Positions 28,012 to 36,083 of a stretch of DNA of 64,000 nucleotides are shown in pieces. The notes under the pieces were generated by a model. The model did no database searches. It was not told the origin of the DNA and saw only the letters and a program-made list of their open reading frames with translations. A program made the position numbers and the translations under genes. Origin of the DNA: Halobacillus hunanensis (GTDB lineage: Bacteria; Bacillota; Bacilli; Bacillales; Halobacillaceae); the NCBI RefSeq assembly GCF_900166655.1, contig NZ_FVZB01000007.1:682001-746000 (forward strand). Direction: 5' to 3'. Each line of letters opens with the position of its first letter. Positions within the stretch are counted from its first letter, which is position 1.

Positions 28012-28461
28012 ATGACAAACGTTCAAGCCTTTCATAAGATCAAGCAGTTACGCGAACGAGACAAAAAGGAAAAGCAAAAGTTGTATCAGGAGCAAATGGA
28101 TGCCTTTGAATCCGTAGCTACCAGATTATATGAGAAATTGAAAAAACGGGAAGCAGCTGAGCAAAGTTTTCATGAAAGTCTTACTCATTCTAAGGTTAAG
28201 GCACATTCCTTCATATACCACCGACGCTATATTGACCAGCTTGACAGTGAAATCATGCAGCTCCAACCGCAAGTGCAGCAAGCAAGAACGCAAATGGAGA
28301 ATGCTCAAGCACACCTTTCCTCAGCCCACATTGAAGTGAAAAAATTTGAGAAGCTGATCGATAACAAACTGGCACGACACGGACAATGGCTGAAGGAAGA
28401 AGAAACGAAGCAAATGGATGAATTATCAACCAGGCAATATTTAAATGAGAAAAACAGGTGA
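28012..28461 (+). CDS. fliJ: Flagellar export chaperone FliJ
   Basis: FliJ is a coiled-coil stalk protein that connects FliI to FlhA. The 149-residue protein is almost wholly heptad-like helix with high Lys, Gln and Glu (KIKQLRERDKKEKQKLYQEQ). AGGAGTG precedes ATG 28012. Identification rests on size, coiled-coil pattern and position after fliI, because FliJ sequences diverge strongly. Its end meets the start of the next gene. Confidence 0.9.
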   Translation: MTNVQAFHKIKQLRERDKKEKQKLYQEQMDAFESVATRLYEKLKKREAAEQSFHESLTHSKVKAHSFIYHRRYIDQLDSEIMQLQPQVQQARTQMENAQAHLSSAHIEVKKFEKLIDNKLARHGQWLKEEETKQMDELSTRQYLNEKNR

Positions 28462-28465
28462 TTAC

Positions 28466-29074
28466 ATGGCAAACAAAATGAAGCATGATCAGGAGAAAGG
28501 CAGTAAACTCCAATGGTTTTTCTTCGTTCTCGTTGTCCCTGCACTATTTGCATTAACCCTTACCGTTGTTGTGTTAACCATCATGGGTGTCAATGTAGTG
28601 GAAAAGGCAGAAAGCTATGCCAATCAAATCCCAGGATTGTCAACGTTCGTATCGACGGCGGATGAGAGTCAGAATACGAGACAAACGGAACAGTTTGAAA
28701 CGGTTATTGCTGAGCACAATGAGAAAATCGACCAGCTTCAGCAGCAGGTCGAGGACAAGCAGCTAACGATTGATGAATTACATCAACAAATTGAACAACT
28801 TGAGACAGATCTTGAGTCGGCATTAGCTGCTTCTGATGAACAACAAACAGAAGATTCCTCCGCTGGCTCTGACCCAATGAAAGAAATGGCCGTTTCCTTT
28901 GAGGAAATGGATGAAGAGAAAGCAGCTCCCATTATTGAAAATATGGATCAGGATTTAGCTGTCCAGCTCCTGGCAGAGGTGGCAAGCAGCCAGCGAGGAG
29001 CGATTCTTGGGGCGATGACACCGGAAGCAGCCGCTAAGATTGCAAGTTTACTAACTGGTGCAGCTGCCAATTAA
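28466..29074 (+). CDS. ylxF: YlxF, membrane-anchored MgtE-N-like flagellar operon protein
   Basis: The 202-residue protein has one N-terminal membrane segment (residues 14-40, LQWFFFVLVVPALFALTLTV), a coiled coil (about 70-120) and a C-terminal MgtE intracellular-N-like domain (MAVSFEEMDEEKAAPIIENM, then VQLLAEVASSQRGAILGAM). It matches YlxF, between fliJ and fliK in Bacillus; related MotE proteins in other bacteria help stator function. ATG 28466 follows AGGTGAT; the upstream ATG 28445 overlaps fliJ. Its function in bacilli is not established. Confidence 0.85.
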   Translation: MANKMKHDQEKGSKLQWFFFVLVVPALFALTLTVVVLTIMGVNVVEKAESYANQIPGLSTFVSTADESQNTRQTEQFETVIAEHNEKIDQLQQQVEDKQLTIDELHQQIEQLETDLESALAASDEQQTEDSSAGSDPMKEMAVSFEEMDEEKAAPIIENMDQDLAVQLLAEVASSQRGAILGAMTPEAAAKIASLLTGAAAN

Positions 29075-29107
29075 CTAGTGATCGAATCTGAAAGGAGGTG
29101 AAAGAAT

Positions 29108-30517
29108 GTGAACAGTATGGCGCTTTTTTCTTCTTTGTCTAAACCGTCTGTACAGCAAACAGGCATGACTGCCAACCATCCTGGTAAAAACCAAAATTCG
29201 ATGCAAAACTTTCAATTATTGCTCTCAAAGGTTGCCAGCCAGCAATCAACAAGCAACATGACGAAACTGGAACAGCTGGTAACGGAGTTGAAAAAGTTGT
29301 TACACCAAATGGGAGGATCTTCAAGTTCAGCGGGGCAGCCCAGTACAAGTTCTATACATGGGGAACAAGTTATCGCAGCTCTAGAAAAATTAATCGGAAA
29401 CCAGCTAACCGAAAAATGGCCAGAAGAAATCAAGAAATTACTGAATGCTAAAGTAGATGACTTACGTCAACTCTCCAGTCAGGATCAAACAATTCTCATT
29501 GAACAGTTGAGTGCGTTGCTAGAACAGGTGAATTCAGAGGATCTTCCACCTGTCACAATGATTAACGTTCAAGTCACTCCACAAGTAGACACAGTGAAGC
29601 AACCTGCCCAATCTGACGGTGTTTCACTTCATGCGGCTCCTTCCAAACAACTTGCTGACTTATGGAATCGTTTTGAACAAATCATGGGTAAACTGAATGA
29701 TCAAATCCCGTTTAGCCAATCTGTTAAACCAGAACAGCTTGACCCAGCTCTCATGGTCAAATTGAAACAAGTGCTGCAACAATTAGCTGATTTACAAGCA
29801 GGATCAAGTCAAAAGGATGCTTTTCAACGAACGTTGACTCGCCTTAGTGACCAAAGTCCAGGCCTTCAGCAATTGCTGACAAACTTGCTGAATAATTTTA
29901 CACGTAAGCAGTCTCTTCCAGCACCTTATCAACAACAAGCGGCCGTAACCAGTAAGGATGTGGCCAGATGGGCAGCACCATTACTCCATAAGCAGTATCA
30001 GGTTGAGTCTGCGCAAGGACAAGGTTTTACCCAGGTCATGACCAAAGTGGAACAGTATGTAATCCATATGAATCCAAATCAATCGTCCCACGGCATGCAG
30101 AAGCAGCTTATGGAACAGTTTGAACAACTCATCAAATCAAATCGCGTATTTTTAAACAATGCAGGCCATATGGAAATTAATATCCGGTTAAAGCCTCAAC
30201 AGCTCGGAGACATGACCGTAAGGCTCGCTCAGCTGAATGGTGAAATGACGGTTAAGATTTTAGTCAGTACTCAGGCTGCTAAAGAGATGCTCGAAGGTAA
30301 CATTCAACAGCTTAGACATATGTTTTCTCCTCAGCAGGTGGTCATTGAAAAGCATGATCCCTCAGCTCCGAGTCCATTTCTAAGTGAAGATGATCAACAA
30401 GCCGGAGAGTTTAATGAACGAGATCATGGTTCTGATCAGTCGCAAGACCAGCAGCAGAATGAGCATTCAGAGGAAGAGGTTTCATTTCATGAATTGTTAA
30501 TGAATGAGAAAGTATAG
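29108..30517 (+). CDS. fliK: Flagellar hook-length control protein FliK
   Basis: FliK is the exported ruler that measures hook length and switches FlhB to filament export. The 469-residue protein has a long Gln/Ser-rich N-terminal and central region and a C-terminal Flg_hook domain at about 350-440 (GHMEINIRLKPQQLGDMTVR, VKILVSTQAAKEMLEGNIQQ). The tail is acidic and Gln-rich. GTG 29108 follows AAGGAGGTG at seven bases; ATG 29117 is an alternative. Confidence 0.93.
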   Translation: MNSMALFSSLSKPSVQQTGMTANHPGKNQNSMQNFQLLLSKVASQQSTSNMTKLEQLVTELKKLLHQMGGSSSSAGQPSTSSIHGEQVIAALEKLIGNQLTEKWPEEIKKLLNAKVDDLRQLSSQDQTILIEQLSALLEQVNSEDLPPVTMINVQVTPQVDTVKQPAQSDGVSLHAAPSKQLADLWNRFEQIMGKLNDQIPFSQSVKPEQLDPALMVKLKQVLQQLADLQAGSSQKDAFQRTLTRLSDQSPGLQQLLTNLLNNFTRKQSLPAPYQQQAAVTSKDVARWAAPLLHKQYQVESAQGQGFTQVMTKVEQYVIHMNPNQSSHGMQKQLMEQFEQLIKSNRVFLNNAGHMEINIRLKPQQLGDMTVRLAQLNGEMTVKILVSTQAAKEMLEGNIQQLRHMFSPQQVVIEKHDPSAPSPFLSEDDQQAGEFNERDHGSDQSQDQQQNEHSEEEVSFHELLMNEKV

Positions 30518-30526
30518 GGGGTTACT

Positions 30527-30976
30527 ATGACGAAAATTGATCCATCCTTATATTTGAACAACCAGCAATCCACAACAGGTCCTGGAAGTAATACGCTTGG
30601 AAAAGACGCTTTTCTAAAGATATTAATGGCTCAAATTCAAAACCAAAGTCCTTTAGATCCGATGAAAGACAAAGAATTTATTGCCCAGATGACACAGTTT
30701 TCAAGTTTGGAACAAATGACGAACTTATCTCAATCAATGCAGGAGTTTATGAGGTCTCAACAAATGACACCTGTTGTTAAGTACAGTGGTCTGATCGGTA
30801 AGGAAGTCACCTATCCTGTCCGTAATGAGGAGACTGGGTTTACTGAGGAATATAGGACAGGCACCGTGCAGGCTGTAAGCCAGAAAAATGGAGAAACAAA
30901 ACTTGTACTTAAAAATGGTCAGTCAGTGAATGTGTATGACATTACAAAAGTTAGTCAGAAAATGACAGAAGAATAG
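30527..30976 (+). CDS. flgD: Flagellar hook assembly (capping) protein FlgD
   Basis: FlgD caps the growing hook. The 149-residue protein has the conserved LGKDAFLKILMAQIQNQSPL and KEFIAQMTQFSSLEQMTNLS motifs and a short beta-rich end (GKEVTYPVRNEETGFTEEYR). It is shorter than enteric FlgD because it lacks the large C-terminal tudor/FnIII part, as is usual in Bacillus. GGGGGTT precedes ATG 30527. Confidence 0.97.
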   Translation: MTKIDPSLYLNNQQSTTGPGSNTLGKDAFLKILMAQIQNQSPLDPMKDKEFIAQMTQFSSLEQMTNLSQSMQEFMRSQQMTPVVKYSGLIGKEVTYPVRNEETGFTEEYRTGTVQAVSQKNGETKLVLKNGQSVNVYDITKVSQKMTEE

Positions 30977-30991
30977 AAGGTAGGTACGGTT

Positions 30992-31357
30992 ATGGAACCT
31001 CGAATTCATCACATGCATCAGCCGCTGCCTTTACCGAAGACAAAAAAGGTGCAGGACCAGCCAACTCAGTCATTTCGAGATGTATTTCAGGAAACTAAAA
31101 GTCTTCAAGTTAGTAAACATGCACAACAACGATTGCAAGAGCGCAATATTTCGATTGATGACAGCAAATGGCAGATGATTTCTCATAAAATGACCGAAGC
31201 CAAATCTAAAGGCATTACAGATTCATTGGTCGTAATGAATGAGGCTGCTCTTGTCGTAAGTACGAAAAATCACACTGTTGTCACAGCGATGGCGCGTGAA
31301 GAGTCAAGTTCACATATATTCACTAATATTAACGGAACCATCATAATCGATGAATAA
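30992..31357 (+). CDS. Flagellar operon protein of the TIGR02530 family
   Basis: The 121-residue protein lies between flgD and flgE. Its core, LQVSKHAQQRLQERNISIDD to GITDSLVVMNEAALVVSTKN, then HTVVTAMAREES and FTNINGTIII, matches the TIGR02530 flagellar operon family as I remember it. The N-terminus is His/Pro-rich and disordered. To my knowledge it has no proven function, and I do not recall it in the B. subtilis operon. GAAGGTAGG lies upstream of ATG 30992. It may assist hook export or capping, which is only an inference from position. Confidence 0.8.
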   Translation: MEPRIHHMHQPLPLPKTKKVQDQPTQSFRDVFQETKSLQVSKHAQQRLQERNISIDDSKWQMISHKMTEAKSKGITDSLVVMNEAALVVSTKNHTVVTAMAREESSSHIFTNINGTIIIDE

Positions 31358-31444
31358 GGCTGGACCCAATAGTCAGGGAAGCCAAAACAAGCTTACGGAC
31401 TGATAGAAGTAAGCAGATAATTAAATGGAAGGAATGGTAGCGAT

Positions 31445-32353
31445 ATGCTTCGTTCAATGTATGCAGGAATTTCTGGTATGAAAGGTTTTCAGGCAAAGTT
31501 AGATACAATCGGGAACAATATTGCCAATGTAAATACGTACGGATTTAAAAAAGGCCGGGTAACTTTCCAGGACATGATGAGTCAGACGGTATCTGGAGCT
31601 CAAGGACCGATCCAGGGAGCAGGCGGGGACAATGTCCGGGGTGGAGTGAACCCTTCTCAAGTTGGACTTGGCTCACAAATTGGTTCCATTGATACTATCC
31701 ATACGCAAGGTAATCGCCAGACAACGAATCGTCCGCTTGATTTAGCCATTGAAGGAGATGGCATGTTTATCCTGGCTGAGGGAACGGCAGCGTCAGGAAT
31801 CGATACAGCTGCTAAAACCGTTGCTCTTGAGGATGTAAACTTAAGTTTTACGCGAGCGGGAAACTTCTACTTAGATGATGACGGTGCCATCGTGAATGCG
31901 GAAGGAAAATATGTGATCGGGGAAACGGATACGGGGACTGCTGGAGTGATTACCATTCCTGAAGATGCCCAAAGCTTCAGCATTCAGTCAGATGGAACCG
32001 TAAACTATGTAAACAACCAAGGGGAACTTGCTGTAGCGGGACAAATTAGACTTGCTCAGTTTTCGAACCCAAGCGGGCTTCAAAAAATTGGCGGCAACAG
32101 CTTCCAGCTGACGGAGAATGCCGGCGTGTTCACAGCAAATGATGATGGAGAGCTGGCCACCCTTCAAGATCTTCTCGTAGCTGGCCAAGGCGGCACAGGT
32201 CAAATGGTGTCCGGGGCACTGGAAATGTCGAACGTGGATTTAGCCGAATCATTTACGGAAATGATCGTGGCTCAACGAGGTTTTCAAGCAAACACAAGAA
32301 TTATTACGACCTCAGATGAAATCTTACAAGAATTAGTAAACTTAAAACGTTAG
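31445..32353 (+). CDS. flgE: Flagellar hook protein FlgE
   Basis: FlgE polymerises into the hook. The 302-residue protein has the N-terminal MLRSMYAGISGMKGFQAKLD and NIANVNTYGFKKGRV motifs, the FlgE/F/G variable region (RPLDLAIEGDGMFILAEG) and the C-terminal SNVDLAESFTEMIVAQRGFQANTRIITTSDEILQELVNLKR helix. It is somewhat longer than the FlgE of B. subtilis (264 residues, from memory), by an extra central segment. GGAAGG precedes ATG 31445. A repeat element follows directly. Confidence 0.96.
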   Translation: MLRSMYAGISGMKGFQAKLDTIGNNIANVNTYGFKKGRVTFQDMMSQTVSGAQGPIQGAGGDNVRGGVNPSQVGLGSQIGSIDTIHTQGNRQTTNRPLDLAIEGDGMFILAEGTAASGIDTAAKTVALEDVNLSFTRAGNFYLDDDGAIVNAEGKYVIGETDTGTAGVITIPEDAQSFSIQSDGTVNYVNNQGELAVAGQIRLAQFSNPSGLQKIGGNSFQLTENAGVFTANDDGELATLQDLLVAGQGGTGQMVSGALEMSNVDLAESFTEMIVAQRGFQANTRIITTSDEILQELVNLKR

Positions 32354-32354
32354 T

Positions 32355-32365
32355 AAAGGGGGGAG
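32355..32365 (+). promoter_or_regulatory. Displaced Shine-Dalgarno sequence, probably of flbD
   Basis: AAAGGGGGGAG follows the flgE stop immediately and is the only strong ribosome binding site near flbD, but the flbD start is 119 bases further on. A hairpin element lies between them. No start codon in the flbD frame lies at a normal distance. Confidence 0.6.
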
Positions 32366-32474
32366 GAGGCTGGGACATAATTAAACTTATTAAGTAAAAA
32401 GACGAACGATATGCACCAATCATAGTTTCTATAGTTCGGACTTCCATTTGATAAAACACTTTTGTCCCAGCCTC
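32366..32474. repeat. Hairpin repeat with GAGGCTGGGACA arms
   Basis: GAGGCTGGGACA (32366-32377) and TGTCCCAGCCTC (32463-32474) form a perfect 12-base inverted repeat around 85 bases of AT-rich sequence. Intergenic repeats with this arm sequence are, from memory, common in staphylococci and other Firmicutes. It lies between flgE and flbD inside the operon. Confidence 0.88.
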
Positions 32475-32484
32475 GTTCAATTAG

Positions 32485-32706
32485 ATGATTTCATTAACGA
32501 GGTTGAATGGAGAGGGATTTTGGTTTAACGCGATATACATAGAAAGGATCCAATCAAATCCTGATACAGCGATCACAACAACGCATGGAAAACGGTTTGT
32601 CGTAAAAGAGCCGGAAGCAGTCGTTATTAAAAAAATGAAACACTTCTATCGGGAAATCGGGCTGTTGCGAGTAGTGGATAAGGCGGGTGACAGCATTGAA
32701 GAGTAA
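32485..32706 (+). CDS. swrD: FlbD/SwrD family flagellar protein
   Basis: The 73-residue protein begins MISLTRLNGEGFWFNAIYIE and has SNPDTAITTTHGKRFVVKEP, which is typical of FlbD. In B. subtilis SwrD (YlzI) increases motor torque and supports swarming. ATG 32485 is fixed by family alignment, yet no Shine-Dalgarno sequence is present in the 10 bases between the repeat arm and the start. The strong site at 32355-32365 lies on the other side of the hairpin. The end overlaps the fliL start. Confidence 0.92.
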   Translation: MISLTRLNGEGFWFNAIYIERIQSNPDTAITTTHGKRFVVKEPEAVVIKKMKHFYREIGLLRVVDKAGDSIEE

Positions 32707-33115
32707 CTTGTTTAAAACCGTCATGATTATAGTAAGTACTCTCACTGTCGCAGGTGTGGCAGCACTGATTGTTGTTTTAAACTTAGATCACAGCGAAGCG
32801 AGCGGAGAACGTTCGATTGATGAGATAAGAGAAACCTCGCTGCTGACCGAAGACATAACTACTGATACTGTCGACGGTCATTTTGTTCGAATCAGCTTCA
32901 GGATTGTAACAGATGGTGAGAAAGCTCTGGAAGAATTGAAGAAACGAGATTTCCAGATGAAGAACATTTTGATCAAAGAACTTGCAACAATGAAAGCTGA
33001 ATCTTTCCAGAGCGGACTAAGCGGACTGGAAGAAGAAGTGAAATTACGGCTCAACGAGTTAATGAAGAATGGAATTATCACTGAAGTTTATACGGTTGAG
33101 AAAGTTCTTCAGTAA
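32696..33115 (+). CDS. fliL: Flagellar basal body-associated protein FliL
   Basis: FliL is a single-pass membrane protein that associates with the stator. The 139-residue protein has a transmembrane segment at residues 5-27 (TVMIIVSTLTVAGVAALIVV) and an extracytoplasmic FliL domain (VDGHFVRISFRIVTDGEKAL, ending LMKNGIITEVYTVEKVL). TTG 32696 is eight bases after AAGGCGGG and inside the end of swrD; GTG 32687 is too close. Length agrees with B. subtilis FliL. It is followed by an unusual 390-base gap. Confidence 0.93.
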   Translation: MKSNLFKTVMIIVSTLTVAGVAALIVVLNLDHSEASGERSIDEIRETSLLTEDITTDTVDGHFVRISFRIVTDGEKALEELKKRDFQMKNILIKELATMKAESFQSGLSGLEEEVKLRLNELMKNGIITEVYTVEKVLQ

Positions 33116-33190
33116 TTTTAATGGCTGTTCTCTACAAAAGATTTTTTATTAACGTAATAACTATAAACTGTATCCTTAACAAACGGCTTC

Positions 33191-33298
33191 GGAAATACAC
33201 TACGCATTCCGAGGAGCTGAGCCTCCTCGCTCACAAAGAATGCTCATTGTGATGTCTTATCTTCTTTGCTTTCCAAGCAGGAGTTACGATGTATTTCC
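33191..33298 (+). repeat. Hairpin repeat element C (core family, forward)
   Basis: Arms GGAAATAC (33191-33198) and GTATTTCC (33291-33298) are perfect complements. Inside are CGCATTCCGAGGAGCTGAG, CCTCCTCGCTCAC and GCAGGAGT, a diverged copy of the family core. Confidence 0.8.
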
Positions 33299-33312
33299 TT
33301 CGCTGGCATGGC

Positions 33313-33445
33313 GGTTGATTGAAGCGTAGTTCAGTCGACTCCTGCGGGAAAAGCAACAGCTGAAGATCCCGCAGGAAGCGGTTTTTGCTTCTGAGGAAGC
33401 TGAAGCGTTGCCCGCGGAAAGCGACTGTCGAAGAGAAAATCAACC
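33313..33445 (-). repeat. Hairpin repeat element D (core family, reverse)
   Basis: Outer arms GGTTGATT (33313-33320) and AATCAACC (33438-33445) pair perfectly, and inner arms CAGTCG (33332) and CGACTG (33422) pair as well. On the - strand the core reads GTCGCTTTCCGCGGGCAACG, TTCAGCTTCCTC, CTGCGGGATCTTCAGC and CCCGCAGGAGTCGACTG. Confidence 0.88.
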
Positions 33446-33516
33446 TCGCTTCGAAAACGAAAGTTTATTTTAGCAACAAAATTTAGTAAAAGATCCATTT
33501 AGAGGGGGTGGTGTTT

Positions 33517-34518
33517 TTGGCAGATGAGGTACTTTCACAAAGTGAGATTGACTCACTTCTCTCAGCATTATCCACAGGGGAAATGGATGCTGAAGAGCTG
33601 AAATCTGAGGAAAAAGAAAAAAAGGTTCGTGTCTATGACTTTAAACGGGCTTTACGTTTTTCTAAAGATCAGATTAGAAGTCTTTCCCGCATTCATGAAA
33701 ACTTCGCCAGGTTATTGACAACCTATTTTTCAGCGCAGTTAAGAACGTATGTAAATATAAGTGTGGCATCGGTTGATCAACTTCCTTATGAAGAATTTAT
33801 CCGTTCGATCCCAACGATGACGATCTTGAATATTTTCAGTGTTCCTCCGCTTGACGGACGAATCTTGCTTGAAACCAATCCGAACATAGCTTATGCCATG
33901 TTGGATCGCGTTCTCGGCGGAAAAGGGACGAGCGGGAATAAAGTGGACAACCTGACTGAAATCGAAACCATGATTATGTCACAGCTTTTTGAGCATTCCC
34001 TGGAAAACTACCAGGAAGCCTGGGGGTCAATCGCTGAAATTGAACCGGTTTTAGAGGAACTGGAGGTAAACCCTCAGTTTCTGCAAATGGTTTCTCCAAA
34101 TGAAACTGTGGTCGTTGTTTCCCTTAATACATCTATCGGGGAAACGAGCGGGATGATTAATATTTGCATTCCGCATGTAGTTCTTGAACCAATCATTCCG
34201 AAACTGTCTGTTCACTACTGGATGCAGAACCGGCAGACAAAGGAAAATAATTCTGACGAGTTCGCAGCCTTGGCGAAAACGATTCAAAGTGCCCAAGTTG
34301 ATGTACGAGCTATCTTAGGTGAAGCTGATATGTCGATAGAGGAATTTTTGAAACTTAATAAAAATGATGTGATTCGACTAGATCAACTTATTGAAGAACC
34401 GATGAAACTCAAAGTGGACGAGGAAGAGAAGTTTTTCATCCAGCCAGGCAAAAGAAAGAACAGACTAGCCGTACAAGTGTTAGATGAATACCAGAGGAGG
34501 GCCAAACAGTATGAATGA
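33517..34518 (+). CDS. fliM: Flagellar motor switch protein FliM
   Basis: FliM is the C-ring protein that binds CheY-P. The 333-residue protein begins MADEVLSQSEIDSLLSALST, where EIDSLL is the CheY-binding motif. The middle CheC-like domain (MTILNIFSVPPLDGRILLET, LTEIETMIMSQLFE, GMINICIPHVVLEPI) and a C-terminal SpoA domain follow. TTG 33517 is eight bases after AGAGGGGG, with GTG 33508/33511 too close. It overlaps fliY by eight bases. Confidence 0.95.
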   Translation: MADEVLSQSEIDSLLSALSTGEMDAEELKSEEKEKKVRVYDFKRALRFSKDQIRSLSRIHENFARLLTTYFSAQLRTYVNISVASVDQLPYEEFIRSIPTMTILNIFSVPPLDGRILLETNPNIAYAMLDRVLGGKGTSGNKVDNLTEIETMIMSQLFEHSLENYQEAWGSIAEIEPVLEELEVNPQFLQMVSPNETVVVVSLNTSIGETSGMINICIPHVVLEPIIPKLSVHYWMQNRQTKENNSDEFAALAKTIQSAQVDVRAILGEADMSIEEFLKLNKNDVIRLDQLIEEPMKLKVDEEEKFFIQPGKRKNRLAVQVLDEYQRRAKQYE

Positions 34519-35686
34519 CGATATGCTGTCACAAGATGAAATAGATGCACTTTTAAATGGAACTGGAGAGGAAGAGGGAAACAAAGCCCTGGAGTCACAA
34601 GAATCTACCAGGGTTGAGGATTTTCTTTCCGGCCTTGAACAGGATGCTCTTGGAGAAATAGGAAATATTTCTTTTGGAAGCTCTGCCACAGCACTATCCT
34701 CTCTGCTTAACCAAAAGGTGGATATTACGACTCCTTCTATTTCTGTCGTGAAAAGATCTTCCTTGTCAGAGGAGTTTCCTAAGCCTCACGTGGCGATAAA
34801 CGTTACATATACAGATGGATTCTCTGGGGAAAACCTCTTAGTGATCAGGGAACCGGATGCAGCAGTCATTGCCGACCTGATGTTGGGTGGAGATGGTACA
34901 AATCCTGCTGAAGGTTTGAATGAAATTCATTTGAGTGCTGTTCAAGAAGCAATGAACCAAATGATGGGGTCGGCAGCGACAAGTATGTCCACCGTTTTTA
35001 AGAAAAAAGTGGATATATCACCACCGGCCATTAATGTTTTATACCCCGAAGAGAACCAGGGTACCGATCAAATTCCAGCTGATGAAGCACTAATGAAAGT
35101 GTCTTTTAACCTTAAAGTTGGGAACTTAATTGATTCAGCTATCATGCAGCTGCTGCCAGTATCGTTTGCTCGTGAATTAGTGGACCAACTGTTAGATCCT
35201 CCCGAGGAAAATGCTGATACCACTGTACAAACTAAGGGAAGTGAGCCAGACGCTCAGCAGCCGTCCCGCCAAGCTGCACCAGACCCGCAACCTGCGCAAC
35301 GAACAGTAGAGGAGGAATCGGAGCCGCAGCTAGTCGGGGGAGCCAGTGGACAGGAACTTCACAATTCAACAATTCAAACGGCAGAATTCTCGGATATGGA
35401 GCACGTGCAGTTAAGTAATAATGAGCAGCATAACCTGGATATGTTAATGGATATTCCTTTAAAAGTAACCGTTGAATTAGGAAGAACTAAACGTACGATC
35501 AAAGAAATTCTGGAACTTTCACCAGGCTCAGTTGTTGAACTTGATAGACTAGCCGGCGAACCAGTTGATATCCATGTCAACGACAAGCTGATGGCTAAAG
35601 GCGAGGTCGTAGTTATTGATGAAAGCTTTGGGGTCCGGGTAACAGATATTCTGAGTCAAAAGGATCGCTTGAAAAAATTAAAATAA
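34511..35686 (+). CDS. fliY: Flagellar motor switch phosphatase FliY (FliN-containing)
   Basis: FliY is the Gram-positive C-ring protein that joins a CheY-P phosphatase to a FliN domain. The 391-residue protein begins MNDDMLSQDEIDALLNGTGE. CheC-like phosphatase repeats follow (LGEIGNISFGSSATALSSLL and EIHLSAVQEAMNQMMGSAAT, with the E-x2-N pattern). A disordered acidic/Gln linker spans about 235-305, and a C-terminal SpoA/FliN domain ends the protein (MLMDIPLKVTVELGRTKRTI). GAGGAGGG precedes ATG 34511, inside the fliM end. Confidence 0.96.
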   Translation: MNDDMLSQDEIDALLNGTGEEEGNKALESQESTRVEDFLSGLEQDALGEIGNISFGSSATALSSLLNQKVDITTPSISVVKRSSLSEEFPKPHVAINVTYTDGFSGENLLVIREPDAAVIADLMLGGDGTNPAEGLNEIHLSAVQEAMNQMMGSAATSMSTVFKKKVDISPPAINVLYPEENQGTDQIPADEALMKVSFNLKVGNLIDSAIMQLLPVSFARELVDQLLDPPEENADTTVQTKGSEPDAQQPSRQAAPDPQPAQRTVEEESEPQLVGGASGQELHNSTIQTAEFSDMEHVQLSNNEQHNLDMLMDIPLKVTVELGRTKRTIKEILELSPGSVVELDRLAGEPVDIHVNDKLMAKGEVVVIDESFGVRVTDILSQKDRLKKLK

Positions 35687-35705
35687 AGTCAGGGGAGAAT
35701 GAGAA

Positions 35706-36068
35706 ATGGCAGAACGTATTTTAATTGTAGATGATGCAGCATTTATGCGAATGATGGTGAAAGATATTTTGACAAAAAATGGGTTTGAAATTGCCGGAGA
35801 GGCTGAAGATGGCCAAAAGGCTGTAGAACTTTATAAGGAACATCAGCCTGATTTAGTGACAATGGACATTACGATGCCGGAGATGGACGGCATTACGGCG
35901 TTAAAAGAAATAAAACAGTACAATCCCAATGCCAAGGTGATTATGTGTTCAGCCATGGGGCAGCAAGCGATGGTAGTCGATGCGATCCAGGCTGGGGCAA
36001 AGGATTTTATTGTCAAGCCATTTCAGGCTGACCGTGTGATTGAAGCGATACAAAAAGCACTTAACTAA
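35706..36068 (+). CDS. cheY: Chemotaxis response regulator CheY
   Basis: CheY is phosphorylated by CheA and binds FliM to control rotation. The 120-residue single receiver domain has the acid pair in ILIVDDAAFMRMMV, phospho-acceptor D54 in LVTMDITMPEMDG, the threonine/serine switch in VIMCSAMGQQ and K in DFIVKPFQ. GGGGAG precedes ATG 35706. It stands between fliY and fliO, as in B. subtilis. Confidence 0.97.
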   Translation: MAERILIVDDAAFMRMMVKDILTKNGFEIAGEAEDGQKAVELYKEHQPDLVTMDITMPEMDGITALKEIKQYNPNAKVIMCSAMGQQAMVVDAIQAGAKDFIVKPFQADRVIEAIQKALN

Positions 36069-36083
36069 AGAGTAGGGATTTAA

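Larger units (their letters stand above)
33116..33507. other. Gap between fliL and fliM holding two repeat elements
   Basis: About 390 bases without a gene interrupt an operon whose other genes nearly all touch or lie within 100 bases of each other. It contains elements C (33191-33298) and D (33313-33445), oriented tail to tail. I see no T-run terminator and no good promoter. The ribosome binding site AGAGGGGG of fliM is intact at 33501. Confidence 0.8.

Noticed and set aside
32366-32474. GAGGCTGGGACA element as a transcription terminator of flgE
   Set aside because: The arms are 85 bases apart and no T-run follows the right arm. The operon continues, so termination is unlikely to be complete.
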